This document shows positions 55,586 through 63,479 of a stretch of DNA of 64,000 bases, in pieces. The notes beneath the pieces were generated by a model. The model searched no databases, was not told the origin of the DNA, and saw only the letters and a list, made by a program, of their open reading frames with translations. Source of the DNA: Pseudomonas sp. Lineage in GTDB: Bacteria > Pseudomonadota > Gammaproteobacteria > Pseudomonadales > Pseudomonadaceae. The stretch is from assembly GCF_030698175.1 (NCBI RefSeq), contig NZ_JAUYNT010000006.1, forward strand, positions 146,432 to 210,431, read 5' to 3'. Position numbers and translations under genes: made by a program. Each line of letters opens with the position of its first letter. Positions within the stretch are counted from its first letter, which is position 1.

Positions 55586-56323
55586 ATGGCCAAAGAAAAC
55601 GCTAAACACGACGACACGCTGGGCGGCTTAATTGCTAGCACCGAGGATATTGAGGTATTCCGGGAGCACATGACGGAAACGCTTAGCGAACTACAGGGTG
55701 AGTATTCTTCGCTACCCGCTGTGCGCGAACGCATCCTAAAAAACAGCGCATGCGCAGTGCTTGTGCCTGTCCTTGCCAAAAGTCTACGCGCCTATGGATA
55801 TAGCGACAGGCTCGACACGCTCAGCGACACCCAGCATGCCGCCCAATTTTATGATTCCTACATTCACGATCCGCGCGGGCTGTGCCTTGCTGACGCGCTC
55901 TTTCTGGCGATGACATTTACCGACTCGCACTGGTCGCAAACTGAATGCGAGCTGTGGCGTCTTTGCTACAGGCTGGCGCAGCTCGTGGCGTTTTATGCTG
56001 ATACCCAACGACCGACCGCAATCAGCAAGGCCAAGGCTGCGCAACTTGCCCGCGACGGCAATACCGACAAGGCCAAAAAACGAGCGCGCCAATACGTCGC
56101 GGCAAACTTTATTGGCAGCAACGGCAAGCCGGCAAACCAAGTGACATTGGCGCGCGCGGTGTGGGCAATGCTCCGAGAACATGGCCGTACCGAAACAGAC
56201 GCTTACATGCCACCAGCCGAGCAAGATGGCGGGCCAACCCGTAGCGCAATTGACACCCTTAAGCGATGGTTTGCCGCCGAATACACGCGCCAAAAAAACA
56301 TGTATCTCAAGACTCAGGGCTGA
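55586..56323 (+). CDS. hypothetical element protein
   Basis: A 245-residue mostly helical protein from ATG 55586 (MAKENAKHDDTLGGLIASTEDIEVF). There are conserved-looking charged clusters (RERILKNSACAVLVPVLAKSLRAYGYSDRLD) and a C-terminal Lys/Arg-rich end. It has no recognisable domain, signal or catalytic motif. A start at 55574 is TTG-based. Its place between the repeat and the AlpA-like pair suggests an element-specific function. Codon use is typical of the element. I cannot assign a role. Confidence 0.7.
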   Translation: MAKENAKHDDTLGGLIASTEDIEVFREHMTETLSELQGEYSSLPAVRERILKNSACAVLVPVLAKSLRAYGYSDRLDTLSDTQHAAQFYDSYIHDPRGLCLADALFLAMTFTDSHWSQTECELWRLCYRLAQLVAFYADTQRPTAISKAKAAQLARDGNTDKAKKRARQYVAANFIGSNGKPANQVTLARAVWAMLREHGRTETDAYMPPAEQDGGPTRSAIDTLKRWFAAEYTRQKNMYLKTQG

Positions 56324-56383
56324 CCAACTTAACGCCGCCATCGAACATGCCGCCGGGATCACAAGCAAACTCGGAGGCACCAC

Positions 56384-56665
56384 ATGCACGCCCAAATATC
56401 GCCGCCTATCTCGGCAGCTATCCAGCACCAGCGCGCCGCCGCTGATGTAATTCTTAACCCTGCCGACCTACTAACGCCCGAGCAAGCGGCACTGGTGCTT
56501 GGCTTATCAGATAAGACGCTAGCCACTTGGCGCAGCACAGGGCGTTATGCACTGCCATTCCTGCGTTGCGGTGCCCGCATCCGCTACCGGCGCGACGATC
56601 TGGCCAATTGGCTGCAAGGCCGGCTCAGCACCAGCACTGCTAACGCAGTGAAGGGGGCGGCGTGA
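56384..56665 (+). CDS. helix-turn-helix (excisionase/MerR-like) protein
   Basis: A 93-residue protein whose middle (LLTPEQAALVLGLSDKTLATWRSTGRYALPFLRCG...IRYRRDDLANWLQGR) is the HTH_17-type winged helix found in excisionases and AlpA-like regulators. A disordered N-terminal tail (MHAQISPPISAAIQHQRAAADV) precedes it. It overlaps the next gene by 1 base (TGATG) and probably acts in excision or transcriptional control of the element. Confidence 0.78.
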   Translation: MHAQISPPISAAIQHQRAAADVILNPADLLTPEQAALVLGLSDKTLATWRSTGRYALPFLRCGARIRYRRDDLANWLQGRLSTSTANAVKGAA

Positions 56666-57012
56666 TGACCAAGCCCAAGCAATCGGCTTCAACACGCACC
56701 GCCCTGCCTGCCGGCCCTGCTGCACTTGCGCCGATATCGCCGCCCAACAATGTTAAACCGCTGCGCCCGGCGGCCGCTGCGCGGCACACGTTCGACCCGG
56801 CAACCACGTTAATCCGCATGCAAGAACTTGAGGCACTAACCGGCTATGCACGGGCCACGGTGTACAAGCGCTTGAAGGATGATCCGACCTTCCCCAAGCC
56901 GGTGCCGCTAAGCGACAGCACCGCCCGTGGCGCGCCGGTTGCATGGGTTTTGGCTGAGGTGCAAAGCTGGGTGCTCGGGCGCATTGCGGCACGCGGGAAG
57001 GTGGCAGCGTGA
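56665..57012 (+). CDS. AlpA-family phage regulator
   Basis: A 115-residue protein. A disordered Ala/Pro tail leads into RMQELEALTGYARATVYKRLKDDPTFPKPVPLSDST...VAWVLAEVQSWVLGRIAARGK, the AlpA / prophage CP4-57 regulatory pattern. The start is ATG 56665 (stop-start overlap TGATG) with GTG 56662 as an alternative. AlpA-like proteins activate excision genes of P4-type elements. It overlaps the next gene by 4 bases. Confidence 0.85.
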   Translation: MTKPKQSASTRTALPAGPAALAPISPPNNVKPLRPAAAARHTFDPATTLIRMQELEALTGYARATVYKRLKDDPTFPKPVPLSDSTARGAPVAWVLAEVQSWVLGRIAARGKVAA

Positions 57013-57716
57013 CCTTTCGCCGCGTGCCATTCGATGGCCCTTACTGCGACCACGCCGCCCTTGGCTTCACACCGCCACACCCAGCGGTGATGAACTGGCG
57101 GGCGCGTTCGATTGTGACTGTCTGCTGTAGTCCGCTTGATCGCGAAGACGCGATATTCCTTAACGCCGCCGGTTATGCCGTGCCGCTGGAACCGCACCCA
57201 TACGAACTGCGCCACCTGCTGGCCCGTGCTGTATCGCGGGAGTACGGCTTTTTAGAAGGGCTTGGGCAGTTCGCGCTAAAGCCTGCGCGGGTCAGTGGCA
57301 TGGCCAGCTCGGGCCAGCTTAAGCGCTGGATTATCTACCACCTTGCGCAGCCGAACGGGTACGCCAACGACCCTGCTGTATGGGCCGCGCATGTAGCCCG
57401 CGAGCTTGAGGAAGAGCGGCGGGTTATCGAGGCGGGCCACCCGGCATTGGTTGAGCTGTACAACATACTGCACCGCCGCCAGCTTGCCGAGCAGACCAGT
57501 GAGATTGCATTGCCTTGGCCTGCCCAAGCCCAGCCCCAAGCCATAGAAGCGCCCGACCTTGAGCGCAACTTACGCGAGGGCTTGGCCGCACGCCGCGACG
57601 AATTGGCGGAACACTACCGCCAAGAAAAAGCCAAAGACGATGCCGTAGCCGCTTGGCTGCGCGGTGATGTAGGCGAACCGCCGTTACTGGCACTGATGCA
57701 AGGGGCGGCCTGGTGA
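57009..57716 (+). CDS. hypothetical element protein
   Basis: A 235-residue protein beginning at GTG 57009 (overlap GTGA with the previous stop). The N-terminal third is cysteine-containing (GPYCDHAALGFTPPHPAVMNWRA), a helical middle has HYLLARAVSREYGFLEGL-like text, and the C terminus is Ala/Glu-rich with a coiled-coil character (AARRDELAEHYRQEKAKDDAVAAW). No domain is recognised. It belongs to the chain of overlapping genes and may support replication or transfer. Confidence 0.7.
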   Translation: MTFRRVPFDGPYCDHAALGFTPPHPAVMNWRARSIVTVCCSPLDREDAIFLNAAGYAVPLEPHPYELRHLLARAVSREYGFLEGLGQFALKPARVSGMASSGQLKRWIIYHLAQPNGYANDPAVWAAHVARELEEERRVIEAGHPALVELYNILHRRQLAEQTSEIALPWPAQAQPQAIEAPDLERNLREGLAARRDELAEHYRQEKAKDDAVAAWLRGDVGEPPLLALMQGAAW

Positions 57717-58042
57717 CTGCCGCCCAATCTTGCCCTGCTGCGATTGCCCTGCCCCGTGCTGGCCGGCTGCATCCGTTCTCCCTTATCCGTCAAGCCGGTG
57801 TGTCTGCGGCCTGCCTGCAACGGCTAGAGCGCTACCGGCGCAAGCGCGAACGGCAAGGCGCTGCCGTGCTGCTGCTGAGCTGGCCAGATGGCACATGGTG
57901 CGTACTGGCGCTGCATGCCGGCCACCTGCGCGCCGTGCTGCTATCGGACGAACAAAAGGCCGATGCCTACCGACAAGCCAGCGAACTGACCAACGTCAAT
58001 CGCCTACCCCTGCTGGCCATACGCTTCGACTCCCACGCCTAA
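57713..58042 (+). CDS. hypothetical element protein
   Basis: A 109-residue protein starting at GTG 57713, overlapping the previous gene by 4 bases. It is Ala/Leu-rich and basic around residues 38-50 (LERYRRKRERQG), with two Cys. No family is recognised. It ends the first gene chain of the element, and a hairpin (58049-58076) follows its stop. Confidence 0.65.
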   Translation: MTAAQSCPAAIALPRAGRLHPFSLIRQAGVSAACLQRLERYRRKRERQGAAVLLLSWPDGTWCVLALHAGHLRAVLLSDEQKADAYRQASELTNVNRLPLLAIRFDSHA

Positions 58043-58048
58043 AACGAA

Positions 58049-58076
58049 AACGCCCCCGGCTGTAACCGGAGGCGTT
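58049..58076. terminator. hairpin between the two element operons
   Basis: aacgcccccgg and ccggaggcgtt pair over 11 positions with one mismatch and a 6-base loop. There is no long T run on the + strand but tttt on the minus strand. It separates the upstream gene chain from the leader region. Confidence 0.5.
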
Positions 58077-58151
58077 AGAGGTAAATCACTATGCACGCTC
58101 AATTTATGCCTTGGTCAGTCATCGCGCAAGCCCTGCGCCCGCTAACCGCGC

Positions 58152-58180
58152 TTGCACTCCCCAAACCGCCACGCTACTCT
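58152..58180 (+). promoter_or_regulatory. candidate promoter of the replication operon
   Basis: TTGCAC (58152-58157) and TACTCT (58175-58180) are 17 bases apart, placing a transcript start near 58187, just before the first ttggtca copy of the leader. This is a moderate match, inferred from position and spacing. Confidence 0.4.
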
Positions 58181-58240
58181 GCCGCCGTCGCTGCAAAATC
58201 AGCGACCGGGTTTGGTCACTCGAGCATCTCTAGGCGCACA

Positions 58241-58273
58241 AGCGCCACCATAAGTATTGCAGGCGCTTTTTTT
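58241..58273 (+). terminator. intrinsic terminator in the leader
   Basis: agcgcc (58241-58246) and ggcgct (58262-58267) form a 6-bp stem with a 15-base loop, followed by seven T residues (58267-58273). It lies between the candidate promoter and the small genes, so it could terminate the operon early. Confidence 0.7.
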
Positions 58274-58294
58274 GTGCCTGCCGCAATGCTTTAT

Positions 58295-58369
58295 GGCGGC
58301 TGTGCGTGGGGCACCTTCGGGTGCGCCGGGTGCCTAGAGTCCCGGTTGACCAACCTGCGCACAGCTGCC
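58295..58369 (+). ncRNA. candidate CI-like immunity RNA
   Basis: A 75-nt segment closes with a 12-pair stem (ggcggctgtgcg at 58295-58306 and cgcacagctgcc at 58358-58369, one GU). Inside it a 5-bp stem gcacc/ggtgc has a ttcg loop (58311-58324). Near its 3' side gttgaccaac (58345-58354) is complementary to ttggtca in copies at about 58212 and 58380. Size, closed fold and complementarity resemble satellite P4's CI RNA, but expression is not shown. Confidence 0.6.
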
Positions 58370-58423
58370 ACCCATTCGTTTGGTCACGGACGTGGCAGCT
58401 CCTCAACTCTAGGAGCACCGCCC

Positions 58424-58588
58424 ATGAAATACCTGCACGCCCTCAATCCGTCCAAATTCCGCGCCGCCGCCCACCGCCGCATGGCCTTCGCTGCCCTGCA
58501 TGCTGACTCAAGCCTGAGCACCCGCGTCGCCCGCTATCAGCACCACATGACCAAAGCCCGAGCCTTGGAAGCTGGGGGTGTGCAATGA
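58424..58588 (+). CDS. small element protein, first gene of replication operon
   Basis: A 54-residue basic protein (MKYLHALNPSKFRAAAHRRMAF and on) with a good ribosome site, taggag, 9 bases upstream. It overlaps the next gene by 4 bases (ATGA). A longer frame beginning at 58091 would read through the structured leader and is rejected. No family is recognised; position matches the small genes ahead of the P4 replication genes. Confidence 0.65.
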   Translation: MKYLHALNPSKFRAAAHRRMAFAALHADSSLSTRVARYQHHMTKARALEAGGVQ

Positions 58589-58824
58589 CGACTAAAAATC
58601 AAACCATCCGGGACGCAATCGACCGACTGGAAGCGGCCCATGACGGGCTGGTTATGCTGCGTGGCTTGTTTACCGCCATAGGCAAACTGGGCAATGAAGA
58701 AACAGTCGCCCTGGCCATGGTCGGCAAGTACATAGCCGAAGACTGGGCCAACATGCTGGACGTGGATATTGAGGGATTCAGCAGCCGGCTTACTCAAGCC
58801 GCGCTTGAGGAGGTGCGCCCATGA
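58585..58824 (+). CDS. small element protein, second gene of operon
   Basis: A 79-residue, acidic, helical protein (MTTKNQTIRDAIDRLEAAHDG, IAEDWANMLDVDIEG). It overlaps both neighbours by 4 bases, so it is translated as part of the operon. There are no Cys or catalytic motifs. Its function is unknown; it may regulate replication or the adjacent primase. Confidence 0.75.
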   Translation: MTTKNQTIRDAIDRLEAAHDGLVMLRGLFTAIGKLGNEETVALAMVGKYIAEDWANMLDVDIEGFSSRLTQAALEEVRP

Positions 58825-59093
58825 GCCGCGCCCGCCCGACCCTAACCACAGCACAGCCGTTTAGCGTTATTGGCGGTAAGCCCCTATTTTCCGTTAACGC
58901 TGACGTGCCAGCGGTTGACGCACTAGAGCATGCGTCCTGCCTGATGGAATGCGCGGCGCGCCTATCTCTGACTGTCGCAACCGAAACAGCCGAAGGGGGT
59001 GAAGCATTCGCCGTTCATTACCTAGCCGAGATGGTTAAAGCGCTGATTGATTCCTGCGCCTCGGGTGCCTTTTATTCGGAGGTCAAGCAATGA
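58821..59093 (+). CDS. small element protein, third gene of operon
   Basis: A 90-residue protein (MSRARPTLTTAQPFSVIGGKP, then DALEHASCLMECAARLSLTVA) with a helical C-terminal half and two Cys. It overlaps both neighbouring genes by 4 bases. The family is not recognised. Confidence 0.75.
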   Translation: MSRARPTLTTAQPFSVIGGKPLFSVNADVPAVDALEHASCLMECAARLSLTVATETAEGGEAFAVHYLAEMVKALIDSCASGAFYSEVKQ

Positions 59094-62044
59094 CCCAACC
59101 CAAAGACAGCAAGCCTAAACACCCGACCTTTGCCCAAGTAAAAGACGCGGCCCTGCGTGCGATTGATAGCGTGCTGGCTCACTGGTTACCCGGTGGCAAG
59201 CGCGTAGACGGCGGCAAGGAATACACCGTGCCCAACCCGACCCGCACCGATAAGCGCGCCGGCTCGCTCAAGGTCAACTTGGCCAAGGGCGCATGGTCGG
59301 ATTTTGCCACGGGTGCCAAAGGCGGCGACCTGATTGACCTGGTGCATTACTTGGACGGCGGCACCGATATAGAAGCCTGCAACAAGCTGGCGGACTTCCT
59401 TAACGTGACCGCGACCAGCAGCGCAGCGCCGGCCAGCACCAGCACCAGCACCAGCACCAGCACCAGCAAGGCCAAAGTAGCCGATTGGGTGGCAGTGCTA
59501 CCGATCCCAGCTGACGCTATGCAAAGCATCCTGGCCAAGCACTACAAGCACGGCAAGCCGTCGAAGCTGTGGATCTACAAAGACGCCGCCGCCCAACCGC
59601 TGTTTGTGCTGTATCGCTTTGACCTTGGCCCGGATGCAGACGGCAAGCCGCGTAAAGTATTCGCCCCGCTGACGTGGTGCGCTTCGACCGCTGACGGCAC
59701 GCTGCAATGGCGCTGGCAAGGCTTGACCGAGGCGCGGCCGCTGCTGCGCCTTGACCAGCTGGCACAGCGTAACGCGGCCCCGGTTGTCGTGTGCGAGGGC
59801 GAGAAATCCGCCGATGCCGCTGCCGAACTGTTGCCCGACCATGTGGCTACCTGCTGGCCGAACGGTTCCAACGCTTGGCAGAAAGCCGATTTCGCCCCAC
59901 TGGCCGGCCGCGACGTGCTGCTATGGCCCGACAATGACGCCCCCGGCCTCGCCTGCATGGCGGCCCTAGCCGAGCACCTGCGCCAGCTTGGGGCCGCTTC
60001 TGTGCGCGTAGTGGCGATGGGGGGCTTTAGCCAGCAGCCGTGCCTAACTCACGGCAAACCCGCCTTAGCCTTCGGTGGCGCATGGGCCGCTGGTGATGAT
60101 GCCGCCGATGCCGTGGCCAAAAGTTGGACGCCTGCCCACCTGGCCGTGCTGGTGCGCAGCGGTGAATTGTTCGCCCCGGCACCAGCACCAGCACCAGCGC
60201 CGGCAGCCGCCGCACTCATTGCCGATAAGTCGCCAGCCAAACCGGCCAACAGTCGCAAGGCAACCGCCAAGCCAAAGCCCAAGACCGATACGCTACCCGG
60301 TGGCTTTCGCGTGACGGCGGACGGGGTGTTTTATGCGGGCGACGATGGCGAGGCGCGACCAGTGTGCTCACACCTAGAGATACTGGCGCGCACCCGTGAT
60401 GCCGTCGCCAGCAACTGGGGTTTGCTGGTTGAGTTTGACGACCCCGACGGCAACAAAAAACGCTGGAACATTCCACAACGCAGCATGGCCGGCGACTTCG
60501 GCAAAGAGGTGTTAGGCCCGCTGGTTGATATGGGCCTGCGCCTGGCTGGCAGCCGCTCAGGGCGCAATGCCCGCAACGATTTGCAAAGCTACCTGCAAGG
60601 CTTCGAGAGTGCCGAGCGCGCCCGCCTAGTCAACAAGCTGGGCTGGCATGGCGCGGCGTACCTGCGCCCGGATGAGCAGATAGGCGATAACCGCGAACGC
60701 TTGGTTTTTGGTGACGCTGGCGCACCGTTGCCGCCGATGGATTGCCTTGGCAGCCTTGCAAGTTGGCAAACCAATGTGGCGGCGCTGGCGACTTCAAGCA
60801 CGCGTTTAATGCTGGCTATCAGCGCAGCATTCTCGGGGCCGCTGCTGGCGCTAATCGGTGCTGAGTCGGGCGGCTTTCACTTCTACGGCTCAAGCTCAAA
60901 GGGCAAGACAGTGGCGCTGCGCGTGGCCGCTTCGGTGCTGGGCACCCCCGATATGCGCGGCACGTGGCGCGCTACCGACAACGCCTTGGAAGGCAAGTGC
61001 GTGGCGCATAACGACGGCCTGCTGATACTTGATGAAATGCGCGAATGCACCGCCGAGGTGGCGAGCAAGGCCATCTACATGATGGGCAACGGCAAAGGCA
61101 AAGCCCGCTCGACAGACCGAGGCACAGCGCGACCCGACAACCAATGGCGGCTTATATTTTTGTCCAATGGTGAGCTGACCATCAAGCAACACCTTGAGCG
61201 CGGGCGCATTGATATGGATGCCGGCCTAGATGTGCGCATGCCTGGTATCCCCGGTGATGCCGGCTGTGGCTTTGGCGTGTTCGAGAGCCTGCACGGCTTT
61301 GATGATTCCGGCGCTTTGGCCAAGGCGTTAGAGCAGCGCGTAAGCAAAGACTACGGGCACCCATTCCGGGCCTTTCTGGAAGAGCTGTGCAAGCCCGATG
61401 CTTACCACGCCGTGCCGGGTATTGTGCGCGCCACTATCAGCCGGTTTATCAAAGACGCCGTGCCACCCGGCGCAGACTCGCAGATTGTCCGCGTGGCGGG
61501 TCGCTTTGCCTTGGCCGCCGCCGCTGGTGAGTTGGCCACTAGCTGGGGCGTCACTGGCTGGGCTGATGGCACCGCTACCAAGGCGTGTCGCGCCTGCTTT
61601 GCCGCTTGGCTTGGCGAGCGCGGCAGTGTGGGTAATCTGGAAGGTGACGCCATTGTCGCCCGCCTGCGCTTGGTTATTGAGCGCGACGGTGAAAGCCGCT
61701 TTACCCGCTGGGATTCCATCGCCGCCAAGACTGACGACCACGCGGCGCGCACGGTAAACCGCCTTGGCTTTCGGCGCGGCTTAATGCACGGCGTCGGTGA
61801 TGATATTTACACCACCAACACCTTTTACTTTTTCGCCACCGCTTGGAGTGACGACGTGTTTAAGGGTATGAACCCGCGCGCAGTGAATCGGGAGCTAATC
61901 GCGCGCGGCATACTGATTGCCGATTCAGCCGGCAAGGCGTCCCAGTCGGTCACCCTGCCGGGCATGCCCAAGGGGCGGGCCTATGTGATTAATGCCAGCG
62001 CGTTGCTGGCTGATGATGACGAACCCTTGGCGGCCGCCGCCTGA
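59090..62044 (+). CDS. primase-helicase with TOPRIM and DUF927 domains
   Basis: A 984-residue replication protein. Residues ~30-85 (KEYTVPNPTRTDKRAGSLKVN...KGGDLIDLVHYLDGGTDIEAC) form a primase-like N-terminal region. Residues ~230-310 form a TOPRIM domain (VVVCEGEKSADAAAELL, LLWPDNDAPGLA). Residues ~404-970 form the DUF927 helicase, with Walker A GSSSKGKT (~600), Walker B LLILDEMRE (~645) and IIFLSNGE-like LIFLSNGELT. Two low-complexity linkers, (ST)n near 116-127 and (AP)n near 363-374, join domains. It would prime and unwind element DNA, like P4 alpha. Confidence 0.88.
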   Translation: MTQPKDSKPKHPTFAQVKDAALRAIDSVLAHWLPGGKRVDGGKEYTVPNPTRTDKRAGSLKVNLAKGAWSDFATGAKGGDLIDLVHYLDGGTDIEACNKLADFLNVTATSSAAPASTSTSTSTSTSKAKVADWVAVLPIPADAMQSILAKHYKHGKPSKLWIYKDAAAQPLFVLYRFDLGPDADGKPRKVFAPLTWCASTADGTLQWRWQGLTEARPLLRLDQLAQRNAAPVVVCEGEKSADAAAELLPDHVATCWPNGSNAWQKADFAPLAGRDVLLWPDNDAPGLACMAALAEHLRQLGAASVRVVAMGGFSQQPCLTHGKPALAFGGAWAAGDDAADAVAKSWTPAHLAVLVRSGELFAPAPAPAPAPAAAALIADKSPAKPANSRKATAKPKPKTDTLPGGFRVTADGVFYAGDDGEARPVCSHLEILARTRDAVASNWGLLVEFDDPDGNKKRWNIPQRSMAGDFGKEVLGPLVDMGLRLAGSRSGRNARNDLQSYLQGFESAERARLVNKLGWHGAAYLRPDEQIGDNRERLVFGDAGAPLPPMDCLGSLASWQTNVAALATSSTRLMLAISAAFSGPLLALIGAESGGFHFYGSSSKGKTVALRVAASVLGTPDMRGTWRATDNALEGKCVAHNDGLLILDEMRECTAEVASKAIYMMGNGKGKARSTDRGTARPDNQWRLIFLSNGELTIKQHLERGRIDMDAGLDVRMPGIPGDAGCGFGVFESLHGFDDSGALAKALEQRVSKDYGHPFRAFLEELCKPDAYHAVPGIVRATISRFIKDAVPPGADSQIVRVAGRFALAAAAGELATSWGVTGWADGTATKACRACFAAWLGERGSVGNLEGDAIVARLRLVIERDGESRFTRWDSIAAKTDDHAARTVNRLGFRRGLMHGVGDDIYTTNTFYFFATAWSDDVFKGMNPRAVNRELIARGILIADSAGKASQSVTLPGMPKGRAYVINASALLADDDEPLAAAA

Positions 62045-62121
62045 CTTAGCCGCTTGTCGCCATTGATCACCAGCACTTTGCGACAGTACCGAGGCGCGCA
62101 CCCGGCAGCCGCGACCGCGCC

Positions 62122-62240
62122 GGTATCAACAAACGACCGTTTTAAGACACCAGAAAAACACCCTCTCTATCTGGTATCAACAAATAGTGGTTTACATATT
62201 GTTGATACCCAACAATAATGAACCCACGTTATTTGATACC
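62122..62240. repeat. repeated GGTATCAACAA boxes before the recombinase gene
   Basis: ggtatcaaca occurs at 62122 and ggtatcaacaaa at 62173. The inverted form ttgttgatacc ends at 62209 and tttgatacc at 62240. The pair 62173-62209 is an inverted arrangement across 13 bases. This looks like a res-type binding region for the adjacent serine recombinase, or an operator. Confidence 0.55.
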
Positions 62241-62256
62241 AGTCGAGCGAACAACC

Positions 62257-62814
62257 ATGAATCGAGTCTTTGCATACGGTCGCGTTTCCACCCTAGAGCA
62301 ATCAACTGAAAACCAATGGGTGGCACTGCAACAAAAGGGCTTCGACATTCAACCGCACCGCTGGTTTGCCGAGCAGGTATCTGGCGGCGTGCCTGCCATG
62401 CAACGTCCTGAGTTCTCCCGCATGGCAGACCGCATGGAAGCCGGCGACGTGCTGGTAGTGCTCAAGCTCGACCGCCTAGGCCGTGACGTGCAAGACGTGC
62501 TTGCCACAATCGAAGTATTAGCCACTCGCAATATCCATGTGCGCAGCCTTGACCTTGACGGGGTAGACCTGACCAGCGCAGCCGGCAAGCTGCAACTTAC
62601 TGTACTGGCCGCCGTCGCCGCCTTTGAACGTGACCGAATCAAAGAGCGCACCAAGGAAGGCTTGGCTCGCACCACCAAGAAAGGCGGACGCCCTGAGGCT
62701 GTAGACACCACCAAGGCGGTGCAAGCCTGCAAGCTAAAGGAGCTAAGCCAAAGCCAGACGGCTACCGAGCTTGGGCTAAGCCTGCCGACGATCAAACGTC
62801 ACTGGAACAAGTAA
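62257..62814 (+). CDS. serine recombinase (resolvase/invertase family)
   Basis: A 185-residue enzyme. MNRVFAYGRVS places the catalytic Ser at residue 11; LKLDRLGRD and AVAAFERDRIKERTKEGLA are the dimer/E-helix signatures, and a C-terminal HTH (SQSQTATELGLSLPTIKRHW) binds DNA. ATG 62257 is preferred to an upstream start that reads through the repeat boxes. It could resolve multimers of the replicated element or invert DNA. Confidence 0.92.
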   Translation: MNRVFAYGRVSTLEQSTENQWVALQQKGFDIQPHRWFAEQVSGGVPAMQRPEFSRMADRMEAGDVLVVLKLDRLGRDVQDVLATIEVLATRNIHVRSLDLDGVDLTSAAGKLQLTVLAAVAAFERDRIKERTKEGLARTTKKGGRPEAVDTTKAVQACKLKELSQSQTATELGLSLPTIKRHWNK

Positions 62815-62983
62815 GCCGACCAACTCCGTGGCCAACCCATCTAGCCGCCAATTAGTGCGTGGTTAGTGTTCCATTCGGCCGCCTGCGCCTGCCTGCTGGC
62901 CTGCTGTGCCCGGCCGAGTATTCAGCCTCCGGCCTCCTTCAATCCGATCCACTCACCTCCTCGGTGTTCCCGCGCACGGCCTT

Positions 62984-63117
62984 AATGCGGAACACCTTGG
63001 AAGCTCAGAACACCACGTGTTCCAGTTTTTTTGCCTCTGGTGTTCTGGCTGTAAGGCGCGCCGCTACTGGCTTGCAGTGGGTGCGGAACACGAAGAACAC
63101 CAAGAACACGGCTTTTT
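62984..63117 (-). repeat. hexamer-rich repeat copy B (inverted)
   Basis: It is inverted relative to copy A at 55250. GAACAC occurs at 62990, 63008, 63086, 63095 and 63104, GTGTTC at 63017 and 63040 (and at 62964 and 62866 outside). Reading inward from the right, distances are 9, 9, 46, 23, 9, 18 and 26 bases, as in copy A up to the last. The pair flanks all replication and regulatory genes. Confidence 0.8.
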
Positions 63118-63479
63118 AAAGGGCATGGCCAAGCACCGCCCCCAACGCCCCGACAATTGAATAGGCCAGCAGCGGCCGAAGTCTATGTGCCGTGCTGGTC
63201 TCAATGAAAACCACTCATGTAGGGGGTTGGCTCGAAGTCTGCTGACAACCGTTGTCTACAACCGCCCGCGTCCATCCCTTACAAGCCAGCTAGCCCATAT
63301 ACCAGACAGCCAATTAGTCCCCTATGCCGGCAACTTCTTGGTGTTTTGCTGGCAATATCACACCGTACCAGCCTTAAAGGCAGCGGCTTAGGCTGCTGTG
63401 TACGGGCCGGTTGCTGCGATGAGCTGCGCGTGTACGCTTCGTTACCGTGCGTGGCACTGGCGAGCTATGGCGCTGGGTA
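63118..63479. other. non-coding stretch right of repeat B
   Basis: No convincing gene is present. gacaac-c-gttgtc is a perfect short inverted repeat at 63244-63256, possibly a protein-binding site. Open frames here show no family resemblance. Confidence 0.45.

Noticed and set aside
58091..58588. 165-codon open frame through the leader
   Set aside because: It reads across the intrinsic terminator and the closed RNA fold. The internal ATG at 58424 has the only good ribosome site, and the upstream part has little family-like content.
62859..63160. open frames across repeat B
   Set aside because: Same reason as for repeat A: products of the hexamer array, without start signals.
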